Shown here: positions 36,096-48,085 of the stretch, piece after piece
Position numbering within the stretch: position 1 is the stretch's first letter
Layout: every line of letters starts with the position of its first letter
Source of the DNA: Yamagishiella unicocca
Lineage: Eukaryota > Chlorophyta > Chlorophyceae > Chlamydomonadales > Volvocaceae
Direction of reading: 5' to 3'
DNA length: 64,000 nucleotides
Assembly (NCBI GenBank): GCA_003116995.1
Contig: BDSL01000024.1
Location: 620,001 to 684,000, forward strand
Notes under the pieces: model-generated
Databases searched by the model: none
What the model was told of the DNA's origin: nothing
What the model saw: the letters and a program-made list of their open reading frames with translations, nothing else
Position numbers and translations under genes: made by a program

Positions 36096-36296
36096 TACCC
36101 GCCTGCCTTCCTGACCCGCCACAACCCCCCCACGCGCGCCCTCTCCTTAGCCTGTTGCCGCGGCTGTCGCAGCGCACAGCCACCAGGCCCTATGCTTGTT
36201 GTGTTCAGCGGCTCAAGGAGGCGGCTGACGCTGCTGCTGCTGCGGGCCGTTGTGGCCGAGAGCCCTGCGCAGCAGCAGCTTCCTCCTCGTCCTCAG

Positions 36297-36400
36297 ATGT
36301 CCTCCTCGTGGTCTCAGATGTCCTCCTCGTGGTCTCAGATGTCCTCCTCGTGGTCTCAGATGTCCTCCTCGTGGTCTCAGATGTCCTCCTCGTGGTCTCG
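36297..36400 (+). repeat. 21-bp minisatellite at the 3' end of the truncated-haemoglobin gene
   Basis: Five units of CAGATGTCCTCCTCGTGGTC plus T. On the minus strand one period equals seven codons, DHEEDI-stop, so each unit repeats the C-terminal codons and the stop of the adjoining gene. Confidence 0.9.
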
Positions 36401-39400
36401 TACGTCCGCGGCCGCGGGCTCCTCATCCTCCTCCGTCTCGGAGACGCGCTTCTCAAAGAGGTACCTGGTGTGCGGCGCGGAGGGGGGAGTGCAAAGTATG
36501 TTTGGCGAGGGCCAAAAACACATGTTTGGTGGGGGGGGTATATAAAAAATACGCGCCACGGGCGAACGTGATGATCTTGGTGCCACCACCACCACCACCA
36601 CCACCGCGACCACCACCACCACCAGCCAGCTAGATAGCCAGCTAGATAGGCAAGTGGTGCCTGGCGGAGTGTACGGTAATGCAGGCCCCGCACCCTCAGC
36701 GCATCAATGGCATCCCGCCGTTAAACCCAGACGCACCCCACCGCGCCGACTGGGTCCAGGTCACCGTACGGCCCTCCTCCCAAGACTACTCGATTGTGAG
36801 GTCCCCCACCCTTCCTTCCCCTCCCCGCGGGGGTTACAACACGACAGAGCCGACCCGACCAGTCCCCCCACCCCACTCGGCCCCAGCTAGTGCCTCTCCT
36901 CATACTTTCAGCGCCAGTTCCCCGGTTATCTCGCTAATCCCCGTGCTAGGCCACTACTGGCCGGGTCCGTTTCGTTCCGCTCCCTGCAAACCCCCTCCCT
37001 CCCCCTCTCTCCTTGCCGCGCCGCTCCGCTGGACCATCACCTTCGCCGCCCTCGGTTTGTCGGCCGTGAATTTGCGGATGCTCTTATAATAATCTCCCCT
37101 TCTCCCCCTCCCTCTGTCCCTCCCTCCGTCCCCCCTCCCTCCCTCCCTCCCGCCCCCTCCTTCCCCCTCCCTCACTTGTGGCAGCGCAGCAGCGCAATGG
37201 CGGACGCGGCCGTCTCCTGCTGCACTCCCAGCTCATCCAGAACGGCCTGCGTTGGCGGCAGCGGCGGCAGCGAGGTGTGTATAACAGCGGTGGCAGCAGT
37301 GGCAGTGGCAGCAAGGGTCATCCCGCCCATCGGGACGAGCTGCACTGCGTAGTTCTAAAGACCAAAACCCGCCCGCCCCGCACCCGCCCGACCCCCGGGG
37401 CCATCGCTGACCCCCGGGGCCATCGCTGACCCCCAGGGCCAACAACAGCCCGGGTGGCGCCACCCTACAGGACGGGTCCCCACACCAGCAGCAGCACCTC
37501 CTTCCCGCTCCACCGGCCTGCCTGCCTGCCCACCTTCATGTGCTGCAGCAGGATGTCAAACTGCCCCAATCCGAAACCGTAGCTGCGCAGCTGGTCGCGC
37601 TGGTTGGTGAGCAGGGTGGAGGAGGCGAAGCGCGCCTTGCCCCCCAGAGCGCACGTCAGGAACTCCAACTGTGCGGGCCGGGACGGGTGGGGTTGAGGGG
37701 CAGGGGCAGGGGGCGCGGGCGCAGGTTCAATTTCTTTATTTGTGGTTTGGGATTTCGACTGGTGTTATGGTTTCGGTTAGGGTTTCGGTTAGGGTTCCGG
37801 GTAGGGTTTCGGTGTTAGGGTTTGGTGTTAGGGTTTGACTCTAGTGCTTCTCGGCTTAGGGTTTCGCCAAGGTTCCGGGTTTGCCTACCCGGGGGCGAAG
37901 CGAAGCGGCGGGCAGTCAATGCCGGTGTGGGTAATCCGTTGTCCGGTGCCGCGCGGTAGCAGTGACACTTGAGATGCCAGGCGATGCGCCGGATGGCTCT
38001 ACCTTCTGGTCTGGGGCCCATTGTAACGGTTACTACAACTACTACTGCGGGGCCTCCGCTTTCGCAAAGCTCCAGCCTCAGCCTTGGCTGGCCACCCATA
38101 CTGCCTACTAAAGTCTGTAGCCGACATTATATAGCCTATAGTCTATAGCCTTCAGGATGCTACAGTAGTTCCCCTGTCTGACATGTATCGTCTGTCCTTT
38201 ATGGCTTTACCACAAACAGTTACTGGTACGGTACGGTACTGTCAGCTGCCCTCGCCCAGCTCCGCATCGGCAGGGCATTCTACTGCCCGGCCCCTATTGG
38301 TACTCTGGTGATGCGTCCCTGCACTAGTGTGACCACTTACACGCGGCCACGCCCTGTGCTGCCCCACGCGTGCCCCACAAGGGCAGCCGCAGACTGACCC
38401 CAGTTCGAGCCCCGCGCCCACCATGTTCGTCTTGAGGTTCTGCTCGTTGGCCTCAAAGAACAGCGACGCGCAGCGCTGGTCGTTGCGCATACGGTTGTAC
38501 AGGCTCTCAACCGCCGCCGACAGAGTCTCCCAGCCGCCCATGCTCTCGTACCTGCGACCCAAATGGGGAGGGAGGGCAGGGCAGGGCAGGGCAGGGGCAG
38601 GGCAGGTGCAACGGAGTGTAAGGATCTCTACCCGACAGAGTTGCCAACTCGCCGGTTTTCACTGGCCCTGTCCAGCCCCGAAATTTCTCCAATTCCCCCC
38701 ACCAGGGCATCTCGAAACGTCTGTCCTGAGCGGTTTTCCTTTCGTACACGAGTTCTTCCCTTGCAGCCCTCCAGGGTTTTTACTACCCTCCCTCGAGTGC
38801 ACGGGATTCCTCGCTACCCTCCAGTCCCGCGGCTCACACGCAGTAGCTTGCTGATGCTCTCCTGCCGATGGAGGTTGTGTGCACGGGCAGACCGGTGGCT
38901 GCCTTGAGCAGCTTGATCTTGGCGGGGTTGAGCGGCATGCCGCCGATGGACCGCTGACCGCCGTGGCCTGAGGGAGGAGGAGCAGGCAGTTGCACGGGGT
39001 GCGATGCTTGGAACGCCGTCGAGCGCTGACTTGAACTGAGGGCCTCGAACCCTGGCTCGGGCTTAGAGATATGGCTACCCACGTGAGAGCGGGTTATTAC
39101 TTGCGTCCGCTGGTTCCTGATCCGCGGCACGGCCGTACGTCTTCTAGATAATACTAGCAGGCCGCCGCTTCGGTCGGTGCCGTGCACGGCGCGGCTTATG
39201 CATATGGTAGAGCTACAAGGATAACAACCTCGATAGCGGTCGCGTTAGGGAGGCGGCCGCGGGTTGCGTTTCGGTGAGACGCTCTGTCGATAGCGGTGGG
39301 CTGTTGACCGGCACAAGTCGGCGGGCAGTCCCAGGCTAAGGTTAAAGACATCTACCTAAACTCTAGATCAACGTTTGCGTACTACGTACCAGGGGTGCAC

Positions 39401-39959
39401 GTCGGCAAGGCGACGCCGCATAGCGCCGTGAATGCCTCGCAGACACCGAGCAAATCGTCTATAAGCCCATCTGGAAGGTGCTTATCCTGTAGATGGACAT
39501 GGCATCGCGATGCACAAGAAACGAAAGGATTGTCAACGAGCCGTTCCGACGTAGCGGAGGTTGGAACCTTCTCACTTTCAGCTTGGAGTGAGTAAGGAAA
39601 GGCGCGTCGAAGGAGCGGTGTTGAACATCTCACCTCAAGACATGACGCCAACTGCTCTACTGCAGCAGCGACAGCGGCCTCCCGCTCCTCCGGCTCGGCC
39701 GTAATGTGCTTCGGTGAGACAAGACAGAATTCCGGGGACGCGATAGGTAATTCAATAGCTCCTCGTTTGTCTTAGGAACAAGCAGACACGGATACAGGCA
39801 GCAGCCCGACTCACCGGTCCATGCAACAACACAACCTGCGTCACCGGATTTGTGAGAAGCCTTTCATGCCAAGCTGCCACAGCCTGCCTGACAGCACTGA
39901 CATCGTCCTGCGCCATGGGCTTCAGCACGAGATATAGCTGGGCTTCCACGCCTTTTCGG
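36377..39959 (-). CDS. Truncated-haemoglobin domain protein (5' end unresolved)
   Basis: Exons, all in phase: 39959-39815, 39708-39634, 39486-39390, 38967-38838, 38551-38422, 37668-37534, 37354-37176 and 36464-36377. About 325 aa are recovered. The first exon(s) were not found; Met at MAQDDVSAV in the first listed exon is a possible start. The globin fold is clear from YESMGGWETLSAAVESLYNR, the following FF, and LEFLTCALGGKARF (helices A to E). The segment after it (NQRDQLRSYGFGLGQFDILL) lacks a His at the usual proximal F8 position. The N-terminal 150 residues (VEAQLYLVLKPMAQDDVSAV and on) are unfamiliar. The 3' end has two readings: a stop at AAG-TGA (37174-37172), or use of the overlapping donor AA|GTGAGG to join YLFEKRVSETEEDEEP and end DHEEDI. 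I prefer the second because the phase fits. Truncated globins bind O2 or NO; whether this one does is open. A short retroelement lies in intron 5. Confidence 0.72.
37974..38045 (+). mobile_element. Short retroelement copy in intron of the globin gene
   Basis: ATGCCAGGCGATGCGCCGGA, TGGCTCTACCTTCTGGTCTG, GGGCCCATTGTAACGGTTAC and a (TAC/AAC) tail; antisense to the host gene. Confidence 0.72.
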
Positions 39960-40475
39960 CTACAAGAAGATGTCTCTGAACGGAACGCCCAATCTTAATA
40001 GAAGATAATTACTAAAATGTAATGCTGCGTTGCGGCATGGATTCCAAGAGCTCAAGCTAGGGACGCAGGCAAATGACGAAATTGTTTTTGTGGAAGTGAT
40101 TTGGGGTGCCGTAGTATGCTTTAAATTTATCGGAGTGATCAGAGTGTTTGGATATGTATCAGAAATGTATAAGGCATTGAAGCTGGAGTGCGCCTCATGC
40201 AGTGGCTTATGCATGCAGGATCACACATCAGCACCTTCAGTTAGCGCATTGGTTTTTGGTCCCCTGCTTTTCAACCACACGGCAGTTTCGGCACAGTAAG
40301 ACAGTATGATAGAGTTTGACATTCGCGTATGATAAGTAACAGTGCCTGAGGAGCACTGCAAACGCGGTTTGTCCTGTAGGAAAAAGCAAGCCTGTTCAAT
40401 AATTACATTTATCTGTGAAGCTACATTTCTGTAAGCGTTTTTAGATTCTTGGTTTCTTGCTTTACCAAGGACCGA
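39960..40475. promoter_or_regulatory. Probable divergent promoter region (globin gene / RPF1)
   Basis: About 500 bp between the first recognised exon of the minus-strand globin gene and the RPF1 start. It is clearly more AT-rich than its surroundings. It may also hold the missing first exon of the globin gene. No specific box is assigned. Confidence 0.35.
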
Positions 40476-43400
40476 ATGGCCAAGGCCGAGAAATCGGGCA
40501 AGAGCCCCAGGAGGAGCAAAGCTAGGGACGACGACTCATATAATCCTTCAACCAGCGGCGACGATGCGGGCCGAAGCGGGACCGGGAACGACGCTGCCGC
40601 CGAACCGAAGCGCAGCGGTGGCGGCGGCACAATCGGCCAGCTAACGAGCGGTATACGGAACAAGCAGAAGCGATCAGAGCTTTACCATAAACTCAAGCAC
40701 CAAAAAGAGGTAAGGGGTTGCGTTCCGTGGCCGCGCTGCGGCGCAACGCACCGGGTACGTCTCCCACCCGGCCCGCGGCGAATGTCCAGAACCGGCCCGC
40801 GACGCCTCCTCGTGAGCCGCAAGGCGTTGGGGGTCGAGAGCTAGCGGCGGCAAGGGAGTCGCTCCGGTGACGTGACCGCCGCCGCTGCGGTAAAGCCGCA
40901 GTGGCGGCGGGGAGTGGGATCGGAAGGGCACCCACCCACGACGGTGATCGGATCGCCTCCGTCGCGGCCCCTCATGCTTTTCCCTCCCCACCCCGCCCCA
41001 CGCCGCCTGAGGGACACGTAAGCTTGCTCAGCTGACACACCCTGTGATTGGGGTGTGGGTGAGACGGGCTCCCTGCTGCTGCCCACGCTGCGCTGCGCAC
41101 CCTGCTGCCGCCTTGCCGGCACCACCAGTTCTGACGCAACTACCCGAGGGCCTCGGCCCCCGGAGTCTCGGCTCCTGCGTTGACTCCAGGGAGCGTCGCT
41201 TCCCTCTGCACCTGCGCCGATATCCGCAGCTCGGTTTTCGAGCCCCGCACCCAAGCACAGACCCACGGGTCGAGAGGCCCGATGACGTCACCGTGTCCTG
41301 CCGCCCTGTAACCGCGCCGCCCTCACCCCCTCCCATGTCGGCTAACCGGTCTCTATGCCACCCCCTCCCATGTCGGCTAACCGGTCTCTATGCCACCCCC
41401 TCCCATGTCGGCTAACCGGTCTCTATGCCACCCCCTCCCATGTCGGCTAACCGGTCTCTATGCCACCCCTTCCCATGTCGGCTAACCGGTCTCTATGCCA
41501 CTCCCTCCCATGTCGGCTAACCGGTCTCTATGCCACTCCCTCCCATGTCGGCTAACCAGTCTCTATGCCACTCCCTCCCCTGACATGGTGCCGCAGAAAC
41601 TCAAAGCTAAGGAGCGAAAAAAGAAGCAGAAGGAGGCGGCGAAGGCGGAGGAGCTGGGCTTGGAACCGGCGCCCAAGCCTGTGCAGCATGTACGGCCTTC
41701 GGGCGCCTGGGGTGCTCCAGGGAGGGCAGGGAACGGGTCTTCAAGAGGCGGGCGGGGGGAGACGGAGCAAAGGGGGAGGGAGCGGTGGTGGTGAGGGGGG
41801 CAGGGAGGTCGGATGGGCCGCGAGCGGGGTAGCATTAGTTCATGGGGTTTGGGGGTTGAGGGTTTTCTGGCGGCAAGGGACAGGGCGGTGTGCGGGCGGA
41901 GGTGCGGGGTTCGGGGTCGGGGGGATGGTCTGGTGGTGGGTGGACTGGCGGTGGGTGGACTGGCGGCGGACGCATTCCAGTGGAAGGCTACAGCCAAGGC
42001 CGCAGCCGCAGAGCAGCCGCAGAGCAGCCGCAGAGCAGCCGCAGAGCAGCCGCAGAGCAGCCGCAGAGCAGCCGCAGAGCAGCCGCAGAGCAGCCGCAGA
42101 GCAGCCGCAGAGCAGCCGCAGAGCAGCCGCAGAGCAGCCGCAGAGCAGCCGCAGAGCAGCGGCGGCGGCAGAGGCATCAGCGGCACGGGGCACTCACCAG
42201 GAGGTCGAGTAGCTGTTGGGCCGCAGTGGGCGCCCAGGCTGCCCCACCTCCCTCGCATCCACGGGTCTTCCTCGAAACCTCCGGGGACCACCATCCATTG
42301 CAGCCCAACCCTCAAACTCGCCGACCTACGGGCTTCCACTCAGCCCCACAAACTCGCCTCTCACCACCCTCGCCTCATACCCTCTCCGTGCCCCTGCCCC
42401 TATCCTCCCCCACTTCCTCCCTCCGCCCTACTCAACCTCCCCCTCCTTCCCTTCCCCTCAACTCCTCCCCAAAACCATGTTCTCCAGCATGCAGTTCCAA
42501 ACAAATGTTCCAAACGACTCCTGAATCGGTTTACTTCCCAGTACTTCCCGACCTGCGGGTCTCCTCTGGAACCACCTCCCTCCCTCCCACCTCCCCCCGA
42601 CCCTCCCTCCCTCCCTCCCTCCCCCCTTACCCTCCCTCCCTCCCACCTCCCCCCAGACCCTGGAGAACACCCGCGAGGCCGATGACACCATGGTGGACCC
42701 CACAGACGAGGAGGTCATGGCGGATGAGAACGACGACGAGTTCGCGGGTGGGTGGCTGGGCGGGTGGGTGGCTGGGTGGGAGGGGAGATGTTGGGAGGAC
42801 AGGGGAGGGGCGGTGTTGGGAGGACAGGGGAGGGCAGGGCAACGAGCCAATGCTCGAGTCCATGCTTAACCGGCCCAATTGCGAAGGTGCCAAGGTGTCT
42901 GGGGTGGAAAGCCTGGCATGGGTGCTGCCTCGCTGCTGAGTGAAGGGACGCTTGCTGAGGTGGGGGGCGGGCAGCACGCCTTGTGCGGCCGAGGGCCAGT
43001 CCTGCGTAACTCCCGCGGAGCAAGGATGAATTGAGGGCCTCAGTGTTTCGTGTGCTGTCCACGTGGCCAGGAGATGTGGCCAGGAGGAGGAGGGATAGAC
43101 GGAGTGGGCAGCCCGTATTCCTCCAAGCTGCCTGCCTTACCACCTCCCTCCCTCCCCCGCCCTCACCCTCACCCGCCCTCACCCGCCCTCACCCGCCCTC
43201 ACCCGCCCTCACCCGCCCTCACCCGCCTCGTGCGCTCGCAGCTCATTTCGCCAACGCTCGTGCCCCCAAGGTCCTCATCACCACCTGCTACAAGCCCTCC
43301 AAGATCATGTACACCTTCCTCTCGGAAATGCTGGTAAGGGAGCTCCAGGGGGGGATGAGGAGGATCCTGTTTCTGGGGGGGTGGTGGAGGCCTTAAGGGA

Positions 43401-46173
43401 GGAAGCCGGTGACGGGGAGCTGGATGCTGTGGATGCTGCTGAGAGAGCTGGGGAGGTGAGAGGTATGCACATGAGGGTGTTGTACGCACGTGAGGGTGTT
43501 GTACGCACGTGAGGGTGTTGTACGCACGTGAGGGTGTTGTACGCACGTGAGGGTGTTGAGCGCAGGAAACAACCCGACGCCCAACGTTCCTGAACCCGCA
43601 TGACCCCAACACCCCATCCACTCAGACGGCCACCCAACCACCCAACCACCCACCCGACCACCCAACCACCCACCCAAGCAACCACACAACCAACCACACA
43701 ACCACCCCGACCCCTCCCACCACCCTCAGGAGCTGCTCCCCTGCGCCGAATACTACAAGCGCAACGGCTTCCCGCTCAAGAAGATCGTCAAGTTCGCTGC
43801 CAAGCGGGATTACACGGACCTCATGGTGTTCAACGAGGACCGTAAGCAGGTGTGGCAGGGCGTGGGGATGGGCTCTCTCAAGCCTCTCAACCAGAGAACC
43901 GGAAGGGCCTTATGCCGGACACCTAGGAGCATGGTAGCTGGGTGACCCCGCCCTCCGGCGCCCCCCAAGAAGACACCACCTGCAAGAGAACCCCAGCTGA
44001 CCCACCGACCCACCGACCCACGCCGCAGATCAACGGCCTCCTGATGGTGCACCTGCCTGACGGCCCCACCGCGCACTTCCGGCTCACCAACCTGAAGCTG
44101 GGGCGCGACATCAAGGGGCACGGCCGCGCCAGCCACCACAAGCCCGAGCTCATCCTCAACCACTTCGACACGCGGCTGGGGCACCGCATGGGCCGCATGC
44201 TGGCATCGCTGTTCCCGCAGGTGGGGGGGAGAGGGGGAGGGGCCAGCAGGTGGGGGGGAGAGGGGGAGGGGCCAGCAGGTGGGGGGAGAGGGGGAGGGGC
44301 CAGCAGGTGGGGGGAGAGGGGGAGGGGCCAGCAGGTGGGGGGAGAGGGGGAGGGGCCAGCAGGTGGGGGGGAGAGGGGGAGGGGCCAGCAGGTGGGGGGG
44401 AGAGGGGGAGGGGCCAGCAGGTGGGGGGAAGAGGGGGAGGGGCCAGCAGGTGGGGGGGAAGAGGGGGAGGGGCCAGCAGGTGGGGGGGAAGAGGGGGAGG
44501 GGCCAGCAGGTGGGGGCCGGGTGTGTGTTTCCACTCGCCCACCAGCCCACCCAACCCGCCGCGCCCCACCTCAACCACGCACCATTCTGCCCGCCCTCCC
44601 ACTCCCCGCCCCCCTCCCCACCTCTCCGCCCCTCTCCCCCCCCCCGCCCTACAGGACCCCCAGTTCCGCGGGCGCCGAGTGGTGACGTTCCACAACCAGC
44701 GCGACTACATCTTCGTGAGGTGGGTGGCCGCGACGAGGGAGCGGGACCGGGGGGGTGTAGGGGCGGATGGGTCGCCGCAACGAGGGAGCGGGACCGGGGG
44801 GAGGGCATAAAAACCGTTTACGCGACATGGGGCGGGGTGGGGGGGCAGGAGGGAGGCCGGGGGCCGCTTTGCCAAGTGGGGCGTGAGGAGGGCTGGAGGA
44901 GGGCAGGGGCGGGTGTGGAGCCCTCGGTCGCCTTCGGCGACTCGGGGAGGGTCGTGGGAGCTGCGGTTCCCAGGTGATCCGTTCATTCATTCAAGCTGCG
45001 TGGCCGTCCCATCCCGCCCCTAGCTGCTGAGTTGCATCGCCCCACCTCGCGCCGCAATCGAATCCGGCGCGGGCAAAGCGGAAAACGCGGGACCTGACCT
45101 CCCATGCGCCGCCAACCGCCGCCGATCACCGCTGCCACCAACCTCCTCGCAGGCACCACCGGTACATCTTTGAGGAGAAGGAGTCGCGAGACACCAAGGC
45201 CAAGGACCCTAGCAAGAAGAAAAAGGCGGTGATAGCTCGGCTGCAGGTGGGTGGTGTGGCAGGAGGGGCGGAGAGGGTCAGCTGCTGTTGCTGGCGGCTG
45301 CTGGGTATGGCTGCTGGGTATGGAGGCTGGGTATAGCTGCTGGGTATGGCTGCTGGGTATGGCTGCTGGGTGTGCTGCGCTCGCTGCGGTGGGCACTCCC
45401 GGGCACAAAAGACGTGATCAGGGCGACAGGTGGCCCCCCTGGAGTGGTCTTGGGTGGTTCTGGCGGCAGGGTGCCCGCCTCAGCACCGACCGCCGGTGCC
45501 CCCAACCCTAACACCCCCCCCCCCCATGGTACAGTATACGTAACCTTCAACGGCCAAGTGCGTGATGGTACCGCGGGTCGGCCCCACATCCTTGGTTCCG
45601 TGCGGCACGTCCTGTTGCGCGCCCCACCTGAGCCTTATAGCCACGCCCGAACACAACCAAGCAACTCGCTCTCCTGCGTCGACGAGGACTTTTTGGGAGG
45701 GGAAGACGGGGAGGGTCAAGGATCCATCGTGCCCTGGGTGGTAATTCCAATGCACGTCCAAGTGCCACTCGTCTTAGTCCACCAAAGCTACATCCCGCTG
45801 GCGGGGCCATACCACCAAACATCATGGCCTCAAATAACAGGGCCGCTACCTCTCATGCCCCTATGGACGGGTTGCGATGTGGCATGTGTGCTGTCTGGTG
45901 TGATGTGACAGTTGGTGCAATGTGAGGCCGAGAGCCGCCCCGCTCCCTCCTTGCCCTTATGCCTGTCCCCCTCCCTCCTTGCCCTGATCCCTGCCCCCCT
46001 CCATGCCCGACCGGTACGCTGGCTCGTTCGATCCCTCCCAACAGGAACTGGGCCCCCGCTTCACTCTCAAGCTGCAGAGCCTGCAGAAGGGCACCTTCGA
46101 CAGCAAGAACGGCGAGTTCGAGTGGCTGCCTAAGAAGGAGAACAAGACCAGCCGCCGCAGGTTCTTCCTGTAA
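40476..46173 (+). CDS. RPF1: RPF1, ribosome production factor 1 (Brix domain)
   Basis: The model is 369 aa in nine exons: 40476-40709, 41597-41689, 42657-42747, 43242-43333, 43730-43849, 44029-44220, 44655-44719, 45153-45246 and 46045-46173 (TAA). All are GT-AG and in phase. The N terminus is basic ([18 protein letters not shown], then [12 protein letters not shown]), followed by the conserved [11 protein letters not shown] acidic linker. The Brix domain (about 147-345) contains [12 protein letters not shown], the [11 protein letters not shown] strand, [32 protein letters not shown] and [19 protein letters not shown]. The protein ends SRRRFFL, as in other RPF1 proteins. Length matches the family (about 350). 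It acts in the nucleolus in 60S subunit assembly and pre-rRNA (27S/ITS2) processing, by analogy with yeast and human. Introns 1, 2, 3 and 6 hold minisatellites; intron 6 repeats its own donor. Confidence 0.95.
41325..41582 (+). repeat. 36-bp minisatellite in RPF1 intron 1
   Basis: Seven units of CTCCCTCCCATGTCGGCTAA followed by CCGGTCTCTATGCCAC, with single-base variants, ending just before the exon 2 acceptor. Confidence 0.95.
42000..42160 (+). repeat. 11-bp minisatellite in RPF1 intron 2
   Basis: About 14 units of GCAGAGCAGCC. 11 is not a multiple of three, so the long open frames here are compositional. Confidence 0.95.
43150..43232 (+). repeat. 10-bp repeat (CCCTCACCCG)n in RPF1 intron 3
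   Basis: About eight units adjoining the pyrimidine tract of the exon 4 acceptor. Confidence 0.9.
43465..43560 (+). repeat. 19-bp repeat in RPF1 intron 4
   Basis: Five units of GTGAGGGTGTTGTACGCAC. Confidence 0.9.
44215..44515 (+). repeat. 28-30-bp minisatellite in RPF1 intron 6, each unit with a donor-like CAGGTGGGG
   Basis: About ten units of CAGGTGGGGGGAGAGGGGG plus AGGGGCCAG. The first unit overlaps the true exon 6 donor (CCGCAG|GTGGGG at 44220/44221); each later unit repeats CAG|GTGGGG. G-rich runs may form G-quadruplexes. Confidence 0.93.
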
Positions 46174-47934
46174 GCGCTTTTCTAGGGCCGGGGAGCGGGG
46201 GCGGGAACAGGGAGAGCGGAGAGGGGGAGAGCGGCGGGGAGGGAGAGAGAGAGCGGAGCTGCGGTGGTGGGGCATTATTGTGGAGCAAGGATCGCCGGGG
46301 GGGTGGAGCTGCTGCTGTGGTGTGGTGTGGTGTGATGCAATCGGCGCAACGGGCGGTCTGCCGGCTGGGCGCACACAGGGGGGGGTGACGGGGCGACCGT
46401 AGGGCGGCATTGCTGTGAGGTGTTTGCTTCGAAGTTACAGCGGAGGGGCTCTTGTCTGGTAGGCCGAGCAGGTGGCGACTGGCTGGGGCGGTGTGGGGCT
46501 CCTCTAATCACCCTTGGAGGCGGCGAGCTTGCTGCGCAACATGACAACTGCTATGGAGGCGTGATCCTTGCTTTTTAAATACCGGGAACCTGTCCCCGCG
46601 TTTTGCTGAGGGGGGTTTTGTGCGCAAATGACGCGGATGGCCACTGGCTGCTTGATGTGTCGTATCGCTGTGTGGTGGTGCTTACTTGTCGGACGGCGTG
46701 CGATGCCCTCTTGCCCTGGGCACATACACCTTGGAACGAACCTGAGGCTTGGAACGAACCTGAGGCTTGGAACTCCACTACTAGGGCACGAATTGCGCCC
46801 AACCTTACATCCACACACGCGCGTACATGCACGCGGCGGTGTGCAACAGACCCATGGGACGGACGCCCTGACTGCCGCCGACCCAAACCGGACATCCGCG
46901 ACTCCTGACGTTACTCCTCAGTCCTCACCCCTCGTTATCGGCGAGCCTCATTGCGTGAGGATGAGGCCGAAACGAGCGCCCGGCAGCTCCCATTCAGTAG
47001 CGACCAGCAGCTGACGGGGCGGCGGCGCAGTCATGGCGGGGCTACTTCCGTCATCGCCCTCGCCCCGGGCCTCATTCATGCCGTGCCCCGGGCACCCAAA
47101 CACACGGTACATTTGTGGTACATATGCGGTACGTATGCGGTACACATACGGTACGTGGCTTCGATCCGGATGTGTATGTCCCAGGAAACCTGAAAGCAAA
47201 CCCAAAACCACAAACCACCAAACTTACTCGACTCCATTGGTGGCAACGCGTAGTGGCGTTCAGGAGCCACGCAGCAGCAAGGTTAGGTCACGTTGGGGCA
47301 ACATCGGGTGCACGGCTAGCCCCGGAACCCGGAAGGCGGGGCCCCGGACGGAGGGCCGTAGTTATACGCCAACTGAATGCGTAGGGACCTAAACGACAGC
47401 TAGGACTTCTCGCGATGTTTGAGCCGTTGATACGCACGGAGAAGGCCGGCAAACGATGACAGGGGCCGAGCGGTAACATGCCACAACGAACGTGTTGGCT
47501 GTGCCCTTGCTACAGACGAGCTGCCAGAGCCCACAAACACGGAACACATGGAGCGCCCAGGAGGCGGAGGCGGAGGCAGCAGGCGCTAGACACTGGAGAA
47601 GACGCGAGGGAGGGAGGAAGGCAGCGCAGTTTAGTAGTGTAACTCGTTACAGTGGTCCCCAGACCGTAAAGTAGAGCACTTGCTCTCTCGCTGTACTCAG
47701 CGCTGTGTCTGTCACCACCCAACGCCCACCAAACACACCCCCACAGCACTAGTGTACATCGTGACGTGCGTGATCGCAACCAGGCGCCCCACCCGGCGTG
47801 CGTGGCCCCGTACGTGTTGAACCTTTTCGGCAATGCAAGAACTCACGATGATACGACAGCAAACTCGGCCGGTGGCCGTCCGCACCACCCCTACAGATGC
47901 CCCCGTGGTGCTCCTTCAAGGGCTGAACCAACCG

Positions 47935-48085
47935 CTACTGCAGTAGCAGCAGCAGCCGCAGCGGCAGCAGTAGCGGCAGCCATAGCGGAAGCAGTAGCGG
48001 CAGCACTAGCGGCAGCCACAGCGGCAGCAGTAGCGGCAGCAGTAGCGGCAGCAGTAGCGGCAGCCATAGCGGCAGCCACAACACG
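47935..48085 (+). repeat. Imperfect (GCAGTAGCG)-type trinucleotide-rich array
   Basis: Interspersed GCAGTAGCGGCAGCCATAGC units; encodes poly-Ala on both strands because of composition. Confidence 0.9.

Larger units (their letters stand above)
31950..36376. other. Gene-poor stretch with repeats
   Basis: 4.4 kb without a convincing gene. It includes the promoter side of pherophorin copy C, a short retroelement at 32793-32842, three repeats around the palindrome CCACTCGCGAGTGG (32850-32945), a roughly 45-bp array (34540-34720) and a 21-bp array (36000-36095). A plus-strand stretch at 35368-35530 (APATVRCSVTGLGAPKHPTR and on) has an acceptor-like left edge and could be an exon, but no partner exon was found. 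Confidence 0.4.

Noticed and set aside
41563..42939. Large frames across the 11-bp repeat in RPF1 intron 2
   Set aside because: Open only because of repeat composition; the unit is not a multiple of three and the flanking RPF1 exons splice cleanly over it.
44250..44977. Glycine/arginine-rich frames over the intron 6 minisatellite
   Set aside because: Repeat artefact between RPF1 exons 6 and 7.
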